Source of the DNA: Stygiolobus caldivivus
Lineage (GTDB): Archaea; Thermoproteota; Thermoprotei_A; Sulfolobales; Sulfolobaceae
DNA: 64,000 bases
Reading direction: 5' to 3'
Assembly (NCBI RefSeq): GCF_019704315.1
Contig: NZ_AP024597.1
Location: forward strand, 2,232,001-2,296,000
This document shows positions 1-8,902 of this stretch, piece after piece. The position numbers and the translations under genes are program-made. The notes beneath the pieces were generated by a model. It worked only from the letters and a program-made list of their open reading frames with translations, was not told the origin of the DNA and searched no databases. How positions within the stretch are numbered: the stretch's first letter is position 1; every line of letters begins with the position of its first letter.

Positions 1-452
1 CTGAATTGACCCAACTAGTGATACAAGGTGTAGGCCACACCATAGCTCCCAGCTCGTCCTACACAGCGACTGTCACTTGCGACCAACTCTACTCGCCTTA
101 TCTAAACGACCCCGCCAGCTCTCCAGTGGACTTATATATACCTTACCAATATTACCAGGTCAAGATAGAAGTTTACTGTTTTGAGGTCATACATTATTCC
201 TATGGTGGACCTACACATACTCGCGGGCCATGGTATATTGGTACACATTATTACGCCTACTACAGTTATGAGCAATATAAACTGTACGACCCGTACTACG
301 GTGCTCCACCTACTATTGGTAGTTACGTGCCAACTGACTGGCACAACTTACCTACAAGTCCAGTAACGCCTTACGGTAATGTATACTTCATAGCGTTTAC
401 TAACTTCGGTAATGAAGCCCACGCATACGTCCCACTCCCTGACCCTTATTGA
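1..452 (+). CDS. C-terminal part of a secreted beta-rich protein, candidate pilus component (5' end outside window)
   Basis: The reading frame is open to the left edge of the window, so the N-terminus is missing; a TTG at position 6 is available but is probably internal. The visible part, about 150 residues, is rich in Tyr, Pro and Thr with few charged residues. This composition is common in extracellular beta-sandwich domains of archaeal pilins and surface proteins. It ends PLPDPY. The stop lies 10 nt before the preferred start of a secretion ATPase, so it is probably co-transcribed with the pilus-assembly genes. No family was recognised. It may be a pilin-like subunit or an accessory protein; the class III signal peptide that would decide this lies outside the window. 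Confidence 0.6.
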   Translation, partial: ELTQLVIQGVGHTIAPSSSYTATVTCDQLYSPYLNDPASSPVDLYIPYQYYQVKIEVYCFEVIHYSYGGPTHTRGPWYIGTHYYAYYSYEQYKLYDPYYGAPPTIGSYVPTDWHNLPTSPVTPYGNVYFIAFTNFGNEAHAYVPLPDPY

Positions 453-462
453 GGTGATCCAC

Positions 463-1953
463 GTGTCTGAACAGTCCTTAATCAAAATTTTAAAACCCGA
501 AGTTAAAGGAACTGTACTTTTTGAGAAAGAACTGAAGTGGAGGTATGAAGAAAAAGGGGTCTCCTACCCCAGAGCCTTTGTAGTCAAGGACGAGTCTGGA
601 GACCTCTATTACCAAGTCGATGAACCTGAACTAGACGACAAACAGATCAAGACTGTAGACAAGCTTAAGAAGACTCTCTACTATATTGTAAAGCCTTCCT
701 CCAACGAAGACGAAATGATCCAGCAAATACTAATGCACCCAGACGTCAAGGGGGATCCTAACATAGGCTACTTCATATACCGTGACGTCTTACGTTATGG
801 TCCACTGTCCCCGCTGTTTGATGACGAAGAATTAGAGGATATATCGTATTCAGGCTCTAGAGCAGGTCTCTATGGCGACGCCGTATGGGTGTTCCACAGG
901 GAGTTCGGAACCTGGTTACCTACCAACGTACACCTGACTAAGGCGGACGCCGACTACCTAATACAAAGGATCGTCCTAAAGTCCGGTAAGTCGGTGACCC
1001 TTGCAAGGCCTATTGTTGACGGTATAACTCCTGAAGGGTACAGGTTTGCAGTTACATTCGGTAGTGAGGTCTCCCTACCCGGGTCGACGATCACTATCAG
1101 GAAGCCCCTTGAGGAGGTCTGGACTCTGTCTGACCTTGTGTATAAGCGGAAGACGGTCTCACCTATGACTGCCGCCGCACTGTGGTACGCACTAGAAAAC
1201 AGGGGCGTTATCTTAGTGGTGGGTAGGACCGGAACTGGTAAGACTACGTTCATCAATGCATTAATGACCATACTCCCACCTTCTTGGAAAATAGTCACTG
1301 TCGAGGAAGTACCTGAGCTTAAGGTCATTTTCCCTAACTGGACTAGGTTAGTCGCTAGGAAGTCTACCACCTTCATGGAGTACAGTGATGCTATCGAGAT
1401 CCCGCTGGACAAGCTGATTTCACATACCTTAAGGATAAGACCGGACTTCGTATCCGTAGGCGAGGTCAGGACTAAGGAGGAAATAAGGGAGTTCATCCAC
1501 TCGGTCGCTAGCGGTCATGGAGGTGTAACGTCATTACACGCTGAGGACTATGATTCGTTAAAAGCTAGGTTTAACTATTCAGGCGTCGATGACTCGTTCT
1601 TCGCCTTAGTCACGATGGTGGTGTTCATAAACACGTACCCTAACCCAGAGAAGAAAGGGGGCCTGAGGAGGAGAGTGCAGGAGTCCGGAGAAGTCCTATT
1701 GAAAGGAGGCCAGGCCGTCTACAAGCAGCTTTCGTACTACAACCCGCTGAAGGACGACTGGGATGACTCTAAAATACCCATGAGTGAGAGGTTACTGCAG
1801 ATAGCCCAGAGGAACGGGTTGACCCAGAAGGAACTTGAAGACGAGTTAAAGTCAAGGGTAGATTTTTTGGAGATTGTGTATGAGAAGAACTTGTCCTTAA
1901 ACCAGTATAAGGAGGAGTTGATGAGGTTCTATGAGGCTAGGGGAATTATCTAA
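463..1953 (+). CDS. Type IV pilus/archaellum-like secretion ATPase (GspE/FlaI/TadA superfamily)
   Basis: This is a cytoplasmic hexameric ATPase that powers assembly of a type IV pilus-like surface structure. The Walker A motif GRTGTGKT lies near residue 254 and the Walker B/Asp-box region GEVRTKE near residue 333, followed by a GHGG-TSLHAE His-box. The N-terminal half is the usual two-layer domain. I chose GTG at 463 over ATG at 412 because a strong Shine-Dalgarno sequence (GAGGTGATC, 451-459) sits directly before it, and ATG 412 would overlap the previous gene by 41 nt. That gives 496 aa, normal for Sulfolobales pilus ATPases. The next gene encodes the membrane platform and overlaps by 23 nt. 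Aap, Ups, Bas or another pilus type cannot be distinguished here, so no symbol is given. Confidence 0.9.
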   Translation: MSEQSLIKILKPEVKGTVLFEKELKWRYEEKGVSYPRAFVVKDESGDLYYQVDEPELDDKQIKTVDKLKKTLYYIVKPSSNEDEMIQQILMHPDVKGDPNIGYFIYRDVLRYGPLSPLFDDEELEDISYSGSRAGLYGDAVWVFHREFGTWLPTNVHLTKADADYLIQRIVLKSGKSVTLARPIVDGITPEGYRFAVTFGSEVSLPGSTITIRKPLEEVWTLSDLVYKRKTVSPMTAAALWYALENRGVILVVGRTGTGKTTFINALMTILPPSWKIVTVEEVPELKVIFPNWTRLVARKSTTFMEYSDAIEIPLDKLISHTLRIRPDFVSVGEVRTKEEIREFIHSVASGHGGVTSLHAEDYDSLKARFNYSGVDDSFFALVTMVVFINTYPNPEKKGGLRRRVQESGEVLLKGGQAVYKQLSYYNPLKDDWDDSKIPMSERLLQIAQRNGLTQKELEDELKSRVDFLEIVYEKNLSLNQYKEELMRFYEARGII

Positions 1954-4072
1954 TAAGGGGAAAAAGACTAAAAAAGCTACAGCCCCGAAAAAGGGGCCTA
2001 AGAAAAACAAGGGAAGATTGGAGTTTAAAGTTACACCGATAAACTTCCTCTTCACGCTAGTTATAAGTATTGTTATCCTAGCCCTAACAGTTTTGTCTTT
2101 TAAGTTCCTGAGTATACCTAACCTACCTTACCTGCAGAGCATGTTCTTAGGGCTCCTAGCTTATTCAGTAGTAATAACTGTTTATAACTACATGCATAGG
2201 TATGACGACTACCTAGAGGCAGTTATAATACCTTTAGTAGACAAGGCAAAGGTAATCGAAGACCCGAATAACTGGCTGTCGGAGATGATCCAATACGCGT
2301 GGCTGGGGTTACCGCTCTCGGCTATCCTCGGTATAGTAGTGTACATGGGCAGCGGAGTAGTCCTCTACTCAGCCTCAGCAGGTGCTGTAGCAGTAATAAC
2401 CTATTTTTACCCGTGGGTGAAGACGTGGGACTATAGGAACTCCTTAGCGACTCAGGTAGAAAAAGAGCTCCCTGTAGTCTCTATTATGATGTGGAGCATG
2501 GCCCAGTTAGGTTACGGTGTAATGAAGATGGTGGAGGAACTGAAATCAAACGAGACTTATAGTGACCTCAAGGTGAAGGGCAGTAAAAAGAAGGAGAAAA
2601 AGAATAAGAAAAAGAGAGGGTCGCTTTTACTTTTCGGCAAGAGAAAGGCCCCTAACGATGGAGGGCATGAGGAAGTCAAAGAGAAGGTAGAACTGGAGTA
2701 CTTAAAGGCTATACCTAGAGAGTTCCTCAAGATCCACCGCGATTTTGTCTTGTTCAATATCCCGCCTGAAGAGGCTATAGTAAGGGAAGCAAAGGACCAC
2801 CCGTCTAAGGTGTTTGAGAGGTTGCTTTTGGGTGCAGTGTCTATATCGAGGAGTGGAGGGAGCCTGATGGAGTTTATGAACAGGATATCTGTTGAGGTGA
2901 TGTTAGAACTTAGGAGGAGATGGGAGAACTTCGGAAAAGCAGCTTCGAACCTCGGCGAACTAGCCTTACTGTTCTTGCTAATAGTCCCCCTCTTTGCCAT
3001 ATGGTTTTCGGTATCGTCCAATAACCCTATCTACGGTACAGACAGTGTAGCGTTTTTCATGGTACCTCTGGTAGGTTTTGCGCTTTACATGTACCTGAGC
3101 TTAAGTGCACCACCAGAGGACGTGAAGATAGGTGGGGACGTGAAGAAAGGAGTTATTGCTCTGGTCGTGTCTATAATAGTCCTAGTAGCGTTAACTATTT
3201 TCAAGGTGATTACCCCGACCGGCCAGTTATTGTGGGTATACTTTGAAGTGCCGGTAATGTCCTTTTCGTTCTTCTACGGGTATTCGGTATACCAGAGGAT
3301 AAAGGCCAAGAACGAAGCTGACGAGAAACTACCTATATTCGTGAGGTCTGTGGCTGAACTTATCAGGAGTACTGGCGATAACTTATATAACGCGTTAAGG
3401 AAGCTTGAGGAAGGTGATTTGCTCTCTACCACTTTGGTTAAAGTGACTACATTCGGTAAGCTTATAGACGATACCATATCCCGTTATGTGTCCGCGATGG
3501 TGACTACCGGTAACTTTAACCCTAGGACTGACTCTTGGATACTCAACACAGTATTTAGGAATTTGATGGAGATGGATAAGCAGGGAGTATTGAGGTATAA
3601 CATATTCACCAGGTTGGCTGAAATTACTGACTCATATTACGACGCGATCATGGCTAAAAAGAGGAGCCTTTACATGTTCGTGGGAGCGGCTGCACTAGCC
3701 CCGGCGATAATGGCGGGTGTAGTAGTTATGACAGTATACGTGTTACACAGTATATCCGGTCTAGTCCAGATACCTAACCTGAACTTACAGAGCACTAACG
3801 GGATCGCCATACCTTCGGGGATAACGGGGCTGTTGAACTTTTTCACAGCTTTCATTAATGTAGGAAACGACGTGGATCAGATGCTGCCTACACTGGAGTT
3901 GATGATAGCCGAGACCGGTGTAATTTTCGGTGTGTTATATGCTAAAGCTGCAGACGGTACTGTAAAGAACACTTTCAGAATATTCCAAGTGTCAATAATC
4001 GCTGTAGTAAGTATTATAGTAATGCAAATAGCCCTTACTTACGTCACTCAGGTACCAAACCTGCTAACTTAA
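1931..4072 (+). CDS. Pilus assembly membrane platform protein with two TadC/T2SSF-like units
   Basis: This is the inner-membrane platform partner of the preceding ATPase. The 713-residue protein has an N-terminal Lys-rich cytoplasmic tail, a hydrophobic block at about 30-80, another at about 120-165, and long helical cytoplasmic stretches alternating with membrane helices up to the C-terminus. The T2SSF/TadC-like cytoplasmic helical domain appears twice (about 175-345 and 455-580), so the protein is larger than single-platform FlaJ proteins. A Lys-rich insertion (KKKEKKNKKKRG near residues 218-230) interrupts the first cytoplasmic domain. The start overlaps the ATPase gene by 23 nt, which indicates translational coupling. 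The exact start is uncertain because no clear Shine-Dalgarno sequence is present. Confidence 0.85.
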   Translation: MRLGELSNKGKKTKKATAPKKGPKKNKGRLEFKVTPINFLFTLVISIVILALTVLSFKFLSIPNLPYLQSMFLGLLAYSVVITVYNYMHRYDDYLEAVIIPLVDKAKVIEDPNNWLSEMIQYAWLGLPLSAILGIVVYMGSGVVLYSASAGAVAVITYFYPWVKTWDYRNSLATQVEKELPVVSIMMWSMAQLGYGVMKMVEELKSNETYSDLKVKGSKKKEKKNKKKRGSLLLFGKRKAPNDGGHEEVKEKVELEYLKAIPREFLKIHRDFVLFNIPPEEAIVREAKDHPSKVFERLLLGAVSISRSGGSLMEFMNRISVEVMLELRRRWENFGKAASNLGELALLFLLIVPLFAIWFSVSSNNPIYGTDSVAFFMVPLVGFALYMYLSLSAPPEDVKIGGDVKKGVIALVVSIIVLVALTIFKVITPTGQLLWVYFEVPVMSFSFFYGYSVYQRIKAKNEADEKLPIFVRSVAELIRSTGDNLYNALRKLEEGDLLSTTLVKVTTFGKLIDDTISRYVSAMVTTGNFNPRTDSWILNTVFRNLMEMDKQGVLRYNIFTRLAEITDSYYDAIMAKKRSLYMFVGAAALAPAIMAGVVVMTVYVLHSISGLVQIPNLNLQSTNGIAIPSGITGLLNFFTAFINVGNDVDQMLPTLELMIAETGVIFGVLYAKAADGTVKNTFRIFQVSIIAVVSIIVMQIALTYVTQVPNLLT

Positions 4073-4085
4073 GTCCCAAAGCTAA

Positions 4086-4104
4086 TTTCTTTTTATTCTT
4101 CTCC
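4086..4104 (+). terminator. T-rich tract after the pilus operon
   Basis: A pyrimidine run rich in T begins about 14 nt after the stop codon. Archaeal termination typically uses U-rich tracts without a required stem, so this is a reasonable terminator for the pilus operon. Confidence 0.4.
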
Positions 4105-4385
4105 CACCCTTTGTTAAGCCCTTTAATTTTCCGAGATGTTAAGTTTTATCAATTTTTGTTAAGTTCATGACCAAGTTAGAAGGTGAAACCTAGCGCGGGC
4201 GACTCAGGAATTCTTTGTGAACTGCAATTTTCTCTGTTATACTCTGTCAGTTAATAAAGGACGAGGGTAATTTAATATAAGGAGACACTAGCTAGGCGCT
4301 ATATAACCTACCTCCCACACATTTAAGTTTGCAGCAGTAGAAGGGGAAGGACTTGCCCTATAGTGTCTACCATAGTATAGTTACG

Positions 4386-4398
4386 AAAAGTTTATACT
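4386..4398 (+). promoter_or_regulatory. BRE/TATA promoter of the P-type ATPase gene
   Basis: GAAAAG (BRE-like) is followed by TTTATAC (4391-4397), centred 32 nt before the ATG at 4426. This fits a short or absent leader. Confidence 0.6.
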
Positions 4399-4425
4399 TT
4401 CTAACCTAATATAATCAATTTTGTA

Positions 4426-6810
4426 ATGGAAGAGACTAATAAAGACAATCTTATCAAAAAACCTGTAGACGAGTTAGAAAAAGAACTTTCCACAGACTAT
4501 ACTAAGGGGCTATCAGAAGGAGAGGCACAGAATCGCTTACGTAAATACGGGCCTAACGAGATCGAAGAAAAGAAGGAGAACCCGCTAATTAACCTTGCGA
4601 AGAAGTTTTGGAACCCTAGTGCATGGGTCTTAGAAGCTGCCGCAGTGTTATCCCTTATACTAGGCAAGTACCTTGACTTTTACATTATAGTAGCACTAAT
4701 AATATTTAACGCCATTTTAAGTTTCTCTGAAGAACAGAGGGCTAACAAAGCCCTTGAGATGCTAAAGAGTAGATTACAAGTCCAAGCTAGAGTTCTTAGG
4801 GACGAAAACTGGAAAAGTATACCTTCACGCCTTCTAGTCCCAGGTGATATCGTTAGGCTAAGGTTAGGTGACTTCGTCCCAGCGGATGTTAGACTAATAG
4901 AGGGCCAACTCGAAGTAGACCAGTCTGCCCTGACCGGGGAGAGCCTTACAGTAGCCAAGGGTAAGGGCGATGTTGTATACTCCGGGAGTATAATAAAGAG
5001 AGGTGAAGCTACTGGAGTAGTAATCTTAACAGGGAAAAACACATATTTCGGTAAAACTGCCCAGTTAGTCAGCATAGCGAAACCTCGCCTCAGGGTACAA
5101 CAGGTGATCTCTAGAGTCGTCTTTTGGATGATGGTGATTGTCATAGTAATCTTGGGCATATCAGGTGCAGTTATCTTACTGAGGCATGAAAACCCTCTAG
5201 ATTTCTTGCCTCTGGCACTTGTACTGGTTATAGGTGCGATCCCCATAGCTTTACCCGCAATGTTTACTATCAGTTTAGCTTTAGGTAGTGAAGAACTGTC
5301 AAAGGCAGGTGTTTTGGTGACTAGGCTTGACTCAATTGAGGGGGCATCCACAATGAACACACTAGCTTCAGATAAGACTGGAACGTTGACTGTAAACAAG
5401 CTATCTGTTCATAACGTTATTCCTTTAGAGGGAGACGATAAAGAAGTAATAACATATGGTGCTTTAGCTTCTAGGGAAGAAGACCAAGACCCCATAGACC
5501 TTGCATTTATAAACAAAGCTAAAGAATTAGGAGTAGAACTACAGAGCTGGAAAGTAGTAGAGTTTAAGCCTTTTGACCCGTCTACGAGGAGGACTGAAAG
5601 CTTGGTTGAAAAAGACGGGTCTACTTTTAGGGTAACTAAAGGCGCTATAGACGCTTTAGGTAAGCTTTGTGGACTAAAGGACATAGAAAAAATATACGAG
5701 AAAGCCCAGAGTGAGGCCAAAATAGGTTGTAGGGTACTTGCGGTAGCAAAAAATGACGGAGAGAAGTGGAAATTGGTGGGCCTAGTCTCCCTCAGAGACC
5801 CTCCTAGAGAGGACTCAGCTGAGCTCGTAAAAGAGCTAAGAGACCTTGGAGTGAAAGTAATTATGCTCACGGGTGATGCACAGCCTATAGCCCAAGAGAT
5901 CGCTAAGGAAGTAGGTATAGGCCCTAATGTAGTTAAGGTAAATGAGTTTAAGGAGAACCCCAAGATAATAGACCAGATAGACGGTTTAGCCGAAGTCTAT
6001 CCAGAGGATAAGTATACAGTAGTAAAGCTCCTCCAGCAGGAGGGGAGAGTAGTAGGTATGACGGGAGACGGAGTAAATGACGCGCCTGCTTTGAGGCAAG
6101 CGGACGTTGGGATCGCTGTCAGTAATGCTACCGATGTGGCTAAGGCTGCTGCTTCTGTAGTCCTGACTTCACCTGGGTTGAGAAATATCGTAGATATGGT
6201 CAAGATAGGGAGAAGGATATATGAGAGGATTAATATATGGATTTTAAGTAGGATTACGAGGACTTTTCAGAACGTAGTATTTATCGCTCTAGCCTTACTC
6301 CTCCTGAATAAGTTTGTGATATCTACATTCGGAATGGTCCTCTTGCTCTTTATGTTCGACTTTGTTACTCTAACAATGTCTACTGATAATGTACCGTGGA
6401 GTAAGAGGCCCGCTTCTTGGAATATATTCAACTTGGTTAAAGTGTCAATAATCTTGGGCATAGTAATGGTCGTTGAAAGCTTTATGATCCTATTCTTGGT
6501 AAACTCATTACCAACAAGACCATTACAAACCAGTATATTCCTTTACTTATTATATTCGAATATCTTCAACTTACTAAATATAAGGGAGAAAAGGAACTTC
6601 TGGGACAGTGCACCTAGCAAGGTAATGGGGCTGACAATGTTGGCGGATATTATAGCAGCTTTTGCTCTGGTCACTTTCGGTATACCCGGGCTGGTCGCAA
6701 TACCTCCCACCTTAGCCCTAGAAATACTTGCCCTCTCCCTTACCCTCAACTTAATAGTGAACAATTTCATAAAGATCGGTGTTGAGAAGATACTCAAGGT
6801 AGAGTGGTAA
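4426..6810 (+). CDS. Plasma-membrane proton-efflux P-type ATPase (P3A family)
   Basis: This membrane pump is predicted to export protons using ATP. It has the P-type order: N-terminal cation-ATPase domain (about 10-75), two membrane helices (about 65-105), actuator domain with LTGES near 169, helices at about 225-290, phosphorylation motif DKTGTLT near 316, nucleotide-binding domain, hinge MTGDGVNDAP near 546, then six C-terminal helices. At 794 aa it matches plant/fungal-type and archaeal P3A H+-ATPases, and it lacks the metal-binding CPC motif of P1B pumps. Export of protons suits an acidophile that keeps a near-neutral cytoplasm. The ion is inferred from family resemblance. It is monocistronic by its own promoter; an MscS gene follows with a separate TATA box. 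Confidence 0.88.
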   Translation: MEETNKDNLIKKPVDELEKELSTDYTKGLSEGEAQNRLRKYGPNEIEEKKENPLINLAKKFWNPSAWVLEAAAVLSLILGKYLDFYIIVALIIFNAILSFSEEQRANKALEMLKSRLQVQARVLRDENWKSIPSRLLVPGDIVRLRLGDFVPADVRLIEGQLEVDQSALTGESLTVAKGKGDVVYSGSIIKRGEATGVVILTGKNTYFGKTAQLVSIAKPRLRVQQVISRVVFWMMVIVIVILGISGAVILLRHENPLDFLPLALVLVIGAIPIALPAMFTISLALGSEELSKAGVLVTRLDSIEGASTMNTLASDKTGTLTVNKLSVHNVIPLEGDDKEVITYGALASREEDQDPIDLAFINKAKELGVELQSWKVVEFKPFDPSTRRTESLVEKDGSTFRVTKGAIDALGKLCGLKDIEKIYEKAQSEAKIGCRVLAVAKNDGEKWKLVGLVSLRDPPREDSAELVKELRDLGVKVIMLTGDAQPIAQEIAKEVGIGPNVVKVNEFKENPKIIDQIDGLAEVYPEDKYTVVKLLQQEGRVVGMTGDGVNDAPALRQADVGIAVSNATDVAKAAASVVLTSPGLRNIVDMVKIGRRIYERINIWILSRITRTFQNVVFIALALLLLNKFVISTFGMVLLLFMFDFVTLTMSTDNVPWSKRPASWNIFNLVKVSIILGIVMVVESFMILFLVNSLPTRPLQTSIFLYLLYSNIFNLLNIREKRNFWDSAPSKVMGLTMLADIIAAFALVTFGIPGLVAIPPTLALEILALSLTLNLIVNNFIKIGVEKILKVEW

Positions 6811-6813
6811 AAA

Positions 6814-6823
6814 TTTTTTAAAT
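6814..6823 (+). promoter_or_regulatory. TATA box of the MscS-like gene
   Basis: TTTTTTAAAT lies about 25 nt before the ATG at 6844, the leaderless spacing seen at many genes in this window. Confidence 0.5.
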
Positions 6824-6843
6824 GATCGCTCCCAAATCGTTTT

Positions 6844-7926
6844 ATGAATACCAGGTTAATAGGATTAATTATCTTTACGATAGTAGTAATAGGGGTAGCT
6901 GCTTCTTACATAGTAGCCTCTGTACTCAAAGTCTCTCTGAGTATAGTAGACGTAGTTAGCGCTATAATAATTGCAGTAGCAGGAGTTGCGATTACTACTG
7001 TAATTGCAAGGGTTCTCAAACAGAACGTAGGTAGCGTAACCAGGTTAATAGGATTAATTATCTTTACGATAGTAGTAATAGGGGTAGGGGTAGCTGCTTC
7101 TTACATAGTAGCCTCTGTACTCAAAGTCTCTCTGAGTATAGTAGACGTTGTTAACGCTATAATAATTGCAGTAGCAGGAGTTGCGATTACTACTGTAATT
7201 GCAAGGGTTCTCAAACAGAACGTAAGTAATGTAATAGGAAAGACTACAGGTGAGAGCCTGAGCTTGTTAGTACAAATTTTAGGGTATACGGTAGTAGGTG
7301 TAATAGCTATAACTGCTCTCCATGTCGGGATAACCAGTGCGTTATTCGGTGGGACAGTGTTCGGGCTCGTGGCAGGTCTGGCCTTACAGACATCTCTTGC
7401 TAATGTGTTCTCAGGCCTCTTCTTGATATTCAGTAGGCCTTTCGAGATAGGTGATAGGGTCACAATTAATACGTGGCAATACGGCCTTCTAGCCCCTACA
7501 TACCCGCCTAAGTTCTGGAGTAATGATTTTCTAATACCCGGGTATACCGGAGTAATTACAGACATCAGCTTAATGTACACTACAATAGTCACTGACGAGA
7601 ACGTGGTCATGAAAATACCTAATAATATCATGATCCAAGCTGCTGTATTTGTGCATAAAGAGGACTATAGGCTAGTCAGGACTAAATATGAAGTGCCTAA
7701 GGAGATAGACCCTGACGAGTTAATCCCAGAACTAAAGGAAAAGATCGGGGAATTAGACTTTGTAGTTAAAGAACCGCAGGTTAAAGTCCTTGACACGACG
7801 CTTAACACTTATGTGATCGCCGTGGACGCCTTTTGTAAAGGGACATACGAAGAGCCCCCTAGGAGCGAAATAATTAAGGTCATCATGAGGACCGTAAAGG
7901 AAATGCAGAGGGTTAAGGCAAAGTAA
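6844..7926 (+). CDS. Small-conductance mechanosensitive channel (MscS family) with duplicated N-terminal membrane segment
   Basis: MscS channels release solutes when membrane tension rises. The core is recognisable: a pore helix with small residues (about 160-200: GGTVFGLVAGLALQTSLANV), the conserved stretch FEIGDRVTI near 200, and a C-terminal beta/alpha domain. Unusually, the first about 64 residues, two hydrophobic helices, are repeated almost perfectly as residues 66-130 with a two-residue insertion. The DNA repeat is described separately. The protein therefore has four instead of two helices before the pore helix. The reading frame is kept throughout, so the product can be made, though its topology at the N-terminus is uncertain. 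Start ATG is preceded by a TATA box at leaderless spacing. Confidence 0.88.
   Translation: MNTRLIGLIIFTIVVIGVAASYIVASVLKVSLSIVDVVSAIIIAVAGVAITTVIARVLKQNVGSVTRLIGLIIFTIVVIGVGVAASYIVASVLKVSLSIVDVVNAIIIAVAGVAITTVIARVLKQNVSNVIGKTTGESLSLLVQILGYTVVGVIAITALHVGITSALFGGTVFGLVAGLALQTSLANVFSGLFLIFSRPFEIGDRVTINTWQYGLLAPTYPPKFWSNDFLIPGYTGVITDISLMYTTIVTDENVVMKIPNNIMIQAAVFVHKEDYRLVRTKYEVPKEIDPDELIPELKEKIGELDFVVKEPQVKVLDTTLNTYVIAVDAFCKGTYEEPPRSEIIKVIMRTVKEMQRVKAK
6850..7038 (+). repeat. Direct tandem repeat, copy 1 (189 bp) inside the MscS gene
   Basis: This copy begins at ACCAGGTTAATAGG and is followed immediately by copy 2. The two differ by a 6-bp insertion in copy 2 (near 7083), two substitutions near 6949-6956/7144-7151, and a few differences at the 3' edge. 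Confidence 0.95.
7039..7233 (+). repeat. Direct tandem repeat, copy 2 (195 bp) inside the MscS gene
   Basis: This is near-identical to 6850-7038 apart from a 6-bp insertion that adds Gly-Val in frame. The low divergence implies a recent duplication or active homogenisation. Confidence 0.95.
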
Positions 7927-8027
7927 TTTTTGACAGTAACGTACAATTTCTTAACTGTAGTGGTTTGAGGCTTTTTACCTTAGTCGGTTATTATCCAATA
8001 CACTTCCACAACAGTTCTTCCTATCTA

Positions 8028-8531
8028 ATGATTAAAGTTAAAGCCTATAATTCCCTAACTATTTATGTGAAGAAAAGCTTTCTTATTATAGGTATAGTAT
8101 TCATAATTGTCAGTTTTATATTCCTTTATCTGCATTATTCTCTTACCTCAGATACTTTCAAGAAAGGTATAATTGTGCTTAACAGGGGTGAGTCCCGCTC
8201 ACTCGACATAAACTATCAAAATTTTATCTTTGAGTACAAGGATAACATATCAAAACCGCTCAAAGTAGTCCCAATAAACGCCCAGATCATTAACACTAGT
8301 TATAGGAACGGTACGTATTACTTAATAGGAAATAGCTTTTATGGGTCTAAAATTATTATAGAAAATAATTATACAGAGGGAGTGCTAATAGGCTTCGTAA
8401 TACTGGATAATTCCCCAGACTTGTTAGTATACTCCCTTTCATTAATGTTCTTTATAGTAAGCCTTATTGCTGGGGGAGTTATTGCAGGTATTTCTTTCCT
8501 GTTTAAAGATTCGGACACGGAGGTAAGTTAA
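8028..8531 (+). CDS. Hypothetical membrane protein, two transmembrane helices
   Basis: No family was recognised. From ATG 8028 the product is 167 aa: a short charged N-terminus, one hydrophobic helix at about 15-37, an extracytoplasmic domain of about 95 residues with possible N-glycosylation sequons (NIS, NTS, NGT, NYT), a second helix at about 133-158, and a short acidic tail. A longer version from TTG 7965 adds 21 residues without a visible ribosome site, so I prefer 8028. Its 3' end overlaps the 3' end of the opposing regulator gene by 29 bp. The function is unknown; the topology suggests a small surface-exposed anchor or sensor domain. Confidence 0.6.
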   Translation: MIKVKAYNSLTIYVKKSFLIIGIVFIIVSFIFLYLHYSLTSDTFKKGIIVLNRGESRSLDINYQNFIFEYKDNISKPLKVVPINAQIINTSYRNGTYYLIGNSFYGSKIIIENNYTEGVLIGFVILDNSPDLLVYSLSLMFFIVSLIAGGVIAGISFLFKDSDTEVS

Positions 8532-8832
8532 ATAACCTCCTAGACTTAGAACAGAGTATACAGAACGACGTGCTCTCCACTGTTTGACCACTAAGTATCC
8601 TGCCTACGAGTGACTCGATCATATCGTTAATTTCTTCGTCACTAATGACCTTCTTTACTTCCTCTTTCTTATTCTTTATCTGTTTTTCATAAGTAGTGGC
8701 AGAGATACCTACTTCTTTCGAAGCCTTTACTACTGGGATTCCTCTTTCTATAAGCCTCTTAGCTATTGCTATCCTAAGCACTGGTACAACCTCTCTAAAC
8801 GCGTCCTCACAAGGTGTAGTTAACTTCTTCAC
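8503..8832 (-). CDS. Small HTH transcriptional regulator with C-terminal CxxC (COG2522-like)
   Basis: The protein has 109 aa. It begins MKKLTTPCEDAFREVVPVLR, which resembles archaeal XRE-type HTH regulators of the COG2522 group in their characteristic TTPCE start. A helix-turn-helix (about 34-55: GIPVVKASKEVGISATTYEKQ) follows, then a linker and FCILCSK near 92-98, which could bind a metal. GTG at 8832 is taken as the start. Its tail overlaps the convergent membrane-protein gene by 29 bp. Targets are unknown; the ABC importer genes lie directly upstream on the same strand, so autoregulation or control of that locus is possible but unproven. Confidence 0.65.
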   Translation of the reverse strand: MKKLTTPCEDAFREVVPVLRIAIAKRLIERGIPVVKASKEVGISATTYEKQIKNKKEEVKKVISDEEINDMIESLVGRILSGQTVESTSFCILCSKSRRLFNLPPCPNL

Positions 8833-8902
8833 ATGTAAGATCTTTAAACCATTTCTAATAGTACTAAGTATAATTCTTAAAGGGAGGGGTTAATTAACAC
8901 TG

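Larger units (their letters stand above)
4073..4425. other. 353-bp intergenic region with promoter-like and inverted-repeat signals
   Basis: No open frame of useful length is present. It contains the T-rich tract at 4086-4104, a TATA-like TTTAATATAAGG at about 4270-4282, and an 8-bp inverted repeat AGACACTA (4283-4290) / TAGTGTCT (4361-4368). The promoter of the P-type ATPase is at its right end. The TATA-like site followed by the inverted repeat could mark a short untranslated RNA, but I cannot show transcription. Confidence 0.35.
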
